From assembly GCF_014297335.1 (NCBI RefSeq), contig NZ_JACOQH010000005.1:150623-214622 (forward strand): a stretch of DNA of 64,000 nt, given 5' to 3'. Made by a program: the position numbers and the translations under genes. This DNA comes from Roseburia_D yibonii (lineage in GTDB: Bacteria > Bacillota > Clostridia > Lachnospirales > Lachnospiraceae). The notes under the pieces are model-generated. The model saw only the letters and a list, made by a program, of their open reading frames with translations, made no database searches and was not told the origin of the DNA. This document shows, in pieces, positions 59,668 to 64,000 of the stretch; the first letter of the stretch is position 1, and every line of letters starts with the position of its first letter.

Positions 59668-59997
59668 TTATCTGTTCCGGCCCCGGCTGTCAATCGAATT
59701 TCTCTTTTCCAGATCATATACCGCTTTTATGCCTCCGATCAGCGTAAAAACCTCATTATTCCTACGGTTCAAACGTCTCGCCGCCATGAGGCTCTCGCTT
59801 CCCCTCTCGCAGTAAAGGAGCAGTCTGCGCTCCGCTAAAAGTTCCTTTTCCCACTGTTCCATATCATCATACGGATAATTTTTTGCCCCCTTGATATGAT
59901 ATTTCCGGTATGCGTCCGCCGTCCGCAGATCCGCGATCAGAATATCCGTTCGGGGAAGCAGTTCATCGAGATCCTCCACACCGATCATCTTTATCAT
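59668..59997 (-). CDS. Rhodanese-like domain protein
   Basis: 109 residues. Single rhodanese fold: LIADLRTADAYRKYHIKGA, PYDDMEQW, and the active loop LLLYCERGSES with the persulfide Cys at about 62. Close to standalone sulfurtransferases of the GlpE type. ATG 59997 behind GGGGG; just downstream of the small gene's terminator. Substrate unknown. Confidence 0.88.
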   Translation of the reverse strand: MIKMIGVEDLDELLPRTDILIADLRTADAYRKYHIKGAKNYPYDDMEQWEKELLAERRLLLYCERGSESLMAARRLNRRNNEVFTLIGGIKAVYDLEKRNSIDSRGRNR

Positions 59998-60026
59998 CCC
60001 GTTACCCCCTTTTTGATCACAAAAGA

Positions 60027-60065
60027 ATATAAAAACAGGCTGCAGATGTGAATCTGTAACCTGTT
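60027..60065 (-). terminator. Terminator of the small sporulation-type gene
   Basis: Minus-strand stem AACAGGTTACAGAT / ATCTGCAGCCTGTT with a TCAC loop and a TTTTTAT tail. Confidence 0.82.
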
Positions 60066-60112
60066 CTTATTTATCCTATTCTTTTCATTGTCCCGATGTG
60101 ACTGACTGCTTC

Positions 60113-60283
60113 CTAGCGATTTACATCTTTACAGTCAGAGCCGGCTTCATCCTCTGTTTTGTCCTGGCTCTTGTTCTTGGTGCTGTTCTCTTCAAAACCA
60201 TTCTTCGCACGGTTGCTGCCAGTCATGTTACTTCCTGTAGTGTTAGTACTCTTATTTCTTGCATTTTCGCTGTTCTTTGCCAT
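60113..60283 (-). CDS. Small hydrophilic spore-type protein (56 residues)
   Basis: Start ATG 60283 with AGGAGGG upstream; TAG at 60115-60113. The product is MAKNSENARN..., rich in Asn, Ser, Lys, Thr, Gln, Glu and Asp, with no hydrophobic core; one Cys near the end. Composition and size resemble small acid-soluble spore proteins outside the alpha/beta class (for example gamma-like or minor SASPs), though I see no GPR cleavage motif. Strong support comes from the promoter at 60319-60349, which matches sigma-G almost perfectly, and from a good terminator. Expressed in the forespore by inference. No known family was recognised, so it is called a probable minor spore protein. Confidence 0.7.
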   Translation of the reverse strand: MAKNSENARNKSTNTTGSNMTGSNRAKNGFEENSTKNKSQDKTEDEAGSDCKDVNR

Positions 60284-60318
60284 GATAAATCCCTCCTGAA
60301 AAATACTTACTACAACGT

Positions 60319-60349
60319 TAGTATGTCTTTTCCGTTCACATATTATTCA
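60319..60349 (-). promoter_or_regulatory. Near-consensus sigma-G promoter of the small spore-type gene
   Basis: Minus strand TGAATA (60349-60344), 18-base spacer, CATACTA (60325-60319), 36 bases before the ATG. Matches the B. subtilis sigma-G consensus at every specified position. Confidence 0.78.
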
Positions 60350-60456
60350 TGGTTTTCTAATTGCTTTTTCATTTAAAGTATATTATAATTTGCTCGTAAA
60401 AAGATAATATCTTTTTATAAGTTATACCCCTTATTAATTATTTATACTCCCCTCAA

Positions 60457-60495
60457 AAGAGGGCAGCCGGTTTCCCCCGTCTGCCCTCTTTTTAT
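60457..60495. terminator. Terminator after the CNB-like gene
   Basis: Stem GAGGGCAGACGG / CCGGCTGCCCTC with a purine-rich loop and T-rich flanks on both strands. Confidence 0.82.
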
Positions 60496-60510
60496 TATAC
60501 TTCTGAAATT

Positions 60511-62796
60511 TTATAACTCGTAGAAATCCAGATTGTCCTGCATCTCCTGCGTGATCGTTCCACCACTCTTTTGATATTTATCGTAGAAGTTCGTAACATG
60601 ACGAAGCTTTCTCTGCTTAAAGATCTCATATTTTTCAAAAAGATTCTGATACATTGGATTTCCTTCCAATACCTTTCGGATATCCTTGGAAAACGGACAA
60701 TAGGTAAATACGATCTCTCTTGCCACCTTATTCAAACGGCAGCTTCCCTTTGCCTCATACTTGATCCAGCACTGATAATCCTTGACAAATACTTCACGAT
60801 AATTGTTCTTCGCCTTAACCAGCGCGTTTTTGATTTTTTCCTTGGTCTCCGCGGACAGATCATGATTTTTGCGGTAAAACTGCATATAATCACAATACTC
60901 CGAAGTCAGCGAGCGCTCGGTCACATCATTCCAGCGCATACCCTGGATCTTACGGCACATCTCCCAACGATATCTGCCGCAAAGTTCTGTCATCATCTCA
61001 CGCGGCTCCACTACGGTAAGGATCGGCATAATAAAACGTGCCGGTGTATCCCGTCTGCTTCCTGCCGTTTCCTGCCACATCATGGATCTGCTTCCTGCGT
61101 TCGGCATCAGTATGATGTATGGCAGAATTTCTTTTTGCAATGTTTCCTTGGTAATGCCGTGATCCGGATCCGAAAAAACAATTTCGTGATAAAACAGTGA
61201 ATAATCCACAGACCGCAGATAATCCAAAGCATCGTTTAATCGGTCTACTGTAATGAGCATACTTGTCGGTGAATTGATAAGATCCTCTTCACAAAGTGCC
61301 GGCTGAAACGTTGCGAACTTTCCATAAGTCGCGCGGTTGGTCGATTTGAACATGTTGTCCATTTCATAAACCGTCTTATTCCAGTTATCATCTAAAAATG
61401 CTTTTTCCTGCGTCGCCGTGATCTCGCCCATACGTTTCTGCTCGCGCAGATATCCCACATAGTCCAGATCAAATTCATTTTTCGATGGTTCGTTCTCGCC
61501 TGCGTAAATACTCTTTAACCATTCATAAGCCGTGTATACATTGGAAGATTTGCATTTTTCTTCGATTGTCTCCGCAAGCTCGTATAATTCACTGACATTA
61601 TCTTCTCCCGCAAGCGTCACATCCATAAATCCAAAATTCAAAAACATTTTTACTATGGTAGGGATCTTACTCTGTTTAACGCTCCGCTTAAACACACGCA
61701 TATATACGTCATAGAACATCTTGGCAATATCTCTACGCAGTTTTCTCACTTCATCTGAGGTGGAATACATATCCGGCAGCTCCCGGTATTCCTCGATCAT
61801 CATCACTGCACGTTTACATTTTTCCTCATCGTAGGAAGCATATTTCAAAATATAAGTCAACCATTCGTCTCCCATTGGCGGCTCTTCAATCTCTTCTTCT
61901 GCTTCCTCCTGCTCCGCCTTGGAAACTTCTTCTGCCGCTTTCGAGAAATCATAACTTTCAAATTCCGCAAACCGTGTTTCAATGGATTCCTTGTCGTATA
62001 TCTTGCACATCTTTGCAAATTCCACGATCGTCATGATCTTTTTCTGAAAGAGTGCCAGTTCCATTCCCTGTGCTGCCGCCCGCTTCGTCAGGTCAAAATA
62101 CAATGCAAACAGATCGTTTTTCTGTTCATTCAAAAGGATATCCTGATTATCCAACAGATACTGATACATCTCTTCGATCAGCGGAACACTCTGGTTCATG
62201 CATTCTCCTGCATGAATGATCTCTCCCACGATCAGCGCATTGTCCTTTCCATAAAACGCATCCATGATCGCCTTCGGCATTTTCGCCAGACTTGCAAAAT
62301 AATCAATCTTGCTTTTTCTTACTTTTGTTTCCAGAGAAAGCGGCTCAAAATAATCCATCTTTGAAAATGGTTTTTCCTCTATTTTTAATTTTTCACAGAT
62401 GATCTTATACTGGCGGTATAATTCACTCGTAAATGTATAAAATTTATGGCACAAAGTCCAATGCTCTGCATACCGGCGCAGCGTTGCATCCGCCCCACGA
62501 ACCGCTGACATCAGAAACACAACTGCATTCTTTGGCTGCGCTTCAAAAATCTTCTTTAAATCCTCTTCTTTTTCGTACTGATAAGAGTAAATGACACAAT
62601 CCTCGTTCGTCACATAATCACATGTGAAGACTCCTGTCGTTCCTTCCGCAAGACCGATCATATGACCCTTGTCGATCACAATCTTTTTATTGCTTAAAAC
62701 CTGAAGTACACTTCCCTGGACAATCCAGTAAAGTTCGGTCACTTTATCCCCGCTTTTGATAAAATGTTTCCCCTTTTCAATATTTACGACTGCCAT
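60511..62796 (-). CDS. Large protein with a degenerate cyclic-nucleotide-binding N-terminal domain, function unknown
   Basis: 761 residues, soluble. Residues about 3-88 fold like a CNB/cupin domain (FIKSGDKVTELYWIVQGSV, DKGHMIGLAEG), but the phosphate-binding cassette (FGE...PR-A-T/S) is not present, so cAMP binding is doubtful. Residues about 90-295 and 330-500 are helical with acidic linkers (EQEEAEEEIEEPPMGDEW, about 292-309). The C-terminal ~270 residues contain a compact conserved-looking domain with YIILMPNAGSRSMMWQE, RFIMPILTVVEPREMM and ELCGRYRWEMCRKIQGMRW. These are rich in Arg, Trp and Cys and do not match a family I know. ATG 62796 behind GGAGGCGGAG. Promoter with an internal inverted repeat at 62901-62929. 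Monocistronic between the small spore-type gene and a tRNA cluster. Confidence 0.7.
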   Translation of the reverse strand: MAVVNIEKGKHFIKSGDKVTELYWIVQGSVLQVLSNKKIVIDKGHMIGLAEGTTGVFTCDYVTNEDCVIYSYQYEKEEDLKKIFEAQPKNAVVFLMSAVRGADATLRRYAEHWTLCHKFYTFTSELYRQYKIICEKLKIEEKPFSKMDYFEPLSLETKVRKSKIDYFASLAKMPKAIMDAFYGKDNALIVGEIIHAGECMNQSVPLIEEMYQYLLDNQDILLNEQKNDLFALYFDLTKRAAAQGMELALFQKKIMTIVEFAKMCKIYDKESIETRFAEFESYDFSKAAEEVSKAEQEEAEEEIEEPPMGDEWLTYILKYASYDEEKCKRAVMMIEEYRELPDMYSTSDEVRKLRRDIAKMFYDVYMRVFKRSVKQSKIPTIVKMFLNFGFMDVTLAGEDNVSELYELAETIEEKCKSSNVYTAYEWLKSIYAGENEPSKNEFDLDYVGYLREQKRMGEITATQEKAFLDDNWNKTVYEMDNMFKSTNRATYGKFATFQPALCEEDLINSPTSMLITVDRLNDALDYLRSVDYSLFYHEIVFSDPDHGITKETLQKEILPYIILMPNAGSRSMMWQETAGSRRDTPARFIMPILTVVEPREMMTELCGRYRWEMCRKIQGMRWNDVTERSLTSEYCDYMQFYRKNHDLSAETKEKIKNALVKAKNNYREVFVKDYQCWIKYEAKGSCRLNKVAREIVFTYCPFSKDIRKVLEGNPMYQNLFEKYEIFKQRKLRHVTNFYDKYQKSGGTITQEMQDNLDFYEL

Positions 62797-62900
62797 TCTC
62801 CGCCTCCAAAATAACTTGATCCATTACCTGTTCTTTGCACATTTCAATGTCTGTAAATGGTCAAAAAATTCTACCTTATTATATATTTTGTCTATTTTAT

Positions 62901-62929
62901 ATTTTAACACAGCTCAACTGTGCTTGCAA
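62901..62929 (-). promoter_or_regulatory. Promoter of the CNB-like gene with an inverted repeat in its spacer
   Basis: TTGCAA (62929-62924), 17-base spacer, TAAAAT (62906-62901). The spacer is CACAG-N5-CTGTG (62908-62922), an operator-like palindrome. Confidence 0.6.
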
Positions 62930-62972
62930 TTTTTATCTTGGTTTTCCAATATTTTTTCACCATTTTCACAAT

Positions 62973-63010
62973 AAAAAAACCGGGAACATTGATCAAATCA
63001 ATGCTCCCAG
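62973..63010 (-). terminator. Terminator of the rRNA/tRNA operon
   Basis: Stem CTGGGAGCATTGA / TCAATGTTCCCGG with a short loop and seven T residues on the minus strand, directly after tRNA-Arg(ACG). Confidence 0.88.
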
Positions 63011-63020
63011 CCTCTTATAC

Positions 63021-63094
63021 CGTGCGTGAGAAGATTCGAACTCCCGACACCTTGGTCCGTAGCCAAGTGCTCTATCCAGCTGAGCTACACGCAC
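63021..63094 (-). tRNA. tRNA-Arg (anticodon ACG)
   Basis: Anticodon loop CTACGGA (A34 to inosine by TadA); acceptor GTGCGTG/CACGCAC, discriminator G. Last gene of the operon. Confidence 0.95.
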
Positions 63095-63123
63095 CTATGA
63101 AATTGTGATACCTTAGTATCAAA

Positions 63124-63207
63124 TGCCCGCGACCGGAATCGAACCGGTACTGTGTCACCACAACAGGATTTTAAGTCCTGCGCGTCTGCCAGTTCCGCCA
63201 CGCGGGC
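63124..63207 (-). tRNA. tRNA-Leu (anticodon TAA)
   Basis: Class II tRNA with long variable arm; anticodon loop CTTAAAA; acceptor GCCCGCG/CGCGGGC. Confidence 0.95.
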
Positions 63208-63232
63208 ATGACATGATATGAATCATATCGAA

Positions 63233-63305
63233 TGGGACCTATAGGGCTCGAACCTATGACCCTCTGCTTGTAAGGCAGATGCTCTCCCAGCTGAGCTAAG
63301 ATCCC
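63233..63305 (-). tRNA. tRNA-Val (anticodon TAC)
   Basis: Anticodon loop CTTACAA; acceptor GGGATCT paired with AGGTCCC. Confidence 0.94.
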
Positions 63306-63309
63306 ATAA

Positions 63310-63383
63310 CGACCCAAGCGGGACTCGAACCCGCGACCTCCGCCGTGACAGGGCGGCGCTCTAACCAACTGAGCCATTGGGCC
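63310..63383 (-). tRNA. tRNA-Asp (anticodon GTC)
   Basis: Anticodon loop CTGTCAC; acceptor GGCCCAA/TTGGGTC, discriminator G. Confidence 0.95.
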
Positions 63384-63410
63384 AAACAATTTTTTACATT
63401 TTATAACTAG

Positions 63411-63484
63411 TGGACCTTCGGGGACTCGAACCCAGGACCGACCGGTTATGAGCCGGTTGCTCTAACCAACTGAGCTAAAGGTCC
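63411..63484 (-). tRNA. tRNA with anticodon CAT (elongator Met or Ile2)
   Basis: Anticodon loop CTCATAA; acceptor GGACCTT/AAGGTCC, discriminator A. The acceptor and D-arm resemble Gram-positive tRNA-Ile2 (lysidine-modified) as much as elongator Met, so the amino acid is left open. It is not an initiator: the anticodon stem lacks three consecutive G-C pairs of the fMet type. Confidence 0.9.
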
Positions 63485-63488
63485 AAAA

Positions 63489-63561
63489 AGCCGATGATCG
63501 GACTCGAACCGATAACCTGCTGATTACAAATCAGCTGCTCTGCCAATTGAGCCACATCGGC
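63489..63561 (-). tRNA. tRNA-Thr (anticodon TGT)
   Basis: Anticodon loop TTTGTAA; acceptor GCCGATG/CATCGGC, discriminator T. Confidence 0.95.
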
Positions 63562-63623
63562 ATCTAAAGAAAACTCAGCTGATTTCCACCAGCCCGCTCT
63601 TTATACGGATAAAGATAATTAAA

Positions 63624-63695
63624 TGACTCCGACGGGAATCGAACCCGTGTTACCGCCGTGAAAGGGCGATGTCTTAACCGCTTGACCACGGAGCC
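63624..63695 (-). tRNA. tRNA-Glu (anticodon TTC)
   Basis: Anticodon loop CTTTCAC; acceptor GGCTCCG/CGGAGTC. Confidence 0.95.
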
Positions 63696-63738
63696 GTTCT
63701 CTCTTGTTTGCTTCTTTCCTCTTTTCGGAAAAAAAAAG

Positions 63739-63810
63739 CTCCCCGAGTAGGGCTCGAACCTACAACATCACGGTTAACAGCCGTGCGCTCTACCATTGAG
63801 CTATCGAGGA
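63739..63810 (-). tRNA. tRNA-Asn (anticodon GTT)
   Basis: Anticodon loop CTGTTAA; acceptor TCCTCGA/TCGGGGA, discriminator G. First tRNA after the 23S gene, 76-80 bases from its end. Confidence 0.95.
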
Positions 63811-63886
63811 TTATTCATATACTTTCAAAATTTCACACAGATCCGTGATACCGCTTACTCTTTCATCTGGCTTTCGCCTGATGTTT

Positions 63887-64000
63887 CTTGGTCAAGCCCT
63901 CGACCGATTAGTAACAGTCAGCTCCATGCGTTGCCACACTTCCACCTCTGCCCTATCTACCTGATACTCTCTCAGGGGTCTTACTTCCTCTAGGGAAGGG
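63887..64000 (-). rRNA. 23S ribosomal RNA, 3' end (partial)
   Basis: The minus strand reads GACTGTTACTAATCGGTCGA followed by GGGCTTGACC, the conserved 3' end of bacterial 23S rRNA. The gene continues beyond the right edge. The exact 3' end (about 63887-63890) is by comparison with the general pattern. No 5S gene follows before the tRNA cluster. Confidence 0.95.

Noticed and set aside
60098..60376. 92-codon plus-strand ORF opposite the small spore-type gene
   Set aside because: No ribosome-binding site, while the minus strand has promoter, site, ORF and terminator in order.
63171..63389. 72-residue minus-strand ORF across tRNA genes
   Set aside because: It is a translation of tRNA-Asp and tRNA-Val genes and the end of tRNA-Leu; such peptides are a well-known annotation artefact.

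Overview
The window looks like a chromosomal segment of a spore-forming, anaerobic Firmicute of the Lachnospiraceae, probably close to Roseburia/Agathobacter. This rests on gene content: a GerA/GerB/GerC germinant-receptor operon with SpoIIR and an alpha/beta SASP, a crotonase of the butyrate pathway, a SufCBDSU cluster, and several hypothetical families typical of that group. Taxonomy is inference; no database was searched. Almost everything is ordinary core genome. No prophage, insertion sequence, CRISPR array or conjugative element was seen.

Layout. 1-5.4 kb: 5' end of a probable mtnA, an ABC-F ATPase, asnS, an exported trigger-factor-like lipoprotein, and a small membrane protein. 5.4-10 kb: a decayed hybrid histidine kinase and a MoxR ATPase/VWA/DUF1934 operon. 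10-16 kb: spoIIR, gerC, gerB, gerA, a GntR regulator and ispE. The gerA operon has a good forespore-type promoter that overlaps the gntR terminator. 16-23 kb: an unknown secreted-or-cytosolic helical protein, glycogen phosphorylase and ileS. The ileS leader is a T-box whose specifier (AUC) and UGGU bulge fit the tRNA-Ile(GAT) encoded at 50.7 kb.

23-34 kb: a Gln-rich membrane protein, nicotinate phosphoribosyltransferase (whose ribosome-binding site is separated from the start by a hairpin), a glycosyltransferase, mutY, crotonase, proC, a GH13 enzyme, an unknown protein with a MecA-type adaptor, and a Y-family polymerase behind a LexA-like box. 34-42 kb: sufCBDSU and a zinc/manganese-type ABC importer. 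41-48 kb: the proteostasis block tig-clpP-clpX-lon-engB. 48-53.6 kb: SASP, DJ-1, CYTH, DUF1653, SDR and CPBP genes, tRNA-Ile and a distinctly AT-rich orphan gene.

53.7-64 kb: a seven-tRNA cluster, then an operon of RNA methyltransferase, papain-like protease, amidase, rdgB and a phosphodiesterase. After these come a rhodanese gene, a previously unlisted 56-residue gene with a near-consensus sigma-G promoter, a large conserved-looking protein with a degenerate cyclic-nucleotide-binding fold, an eight-tRNA cluster, and the 3' end of a 23S rRNA gene with no 5S gene after it. Most genes are on the minus strand, so the ribosomal operon at the right edge reads leftward into the window.

The observations most worth following are the small sporulation-type gene at 60.1 kb, the hairpin spacer in front of pncB, the overlap of terminator and sporulation promoter at 14.4 kb, the large CNB-like protein at 60.5-62.8 kb with an inverted repeat inside its promoter, and the inverted repeat around the suf promoter.
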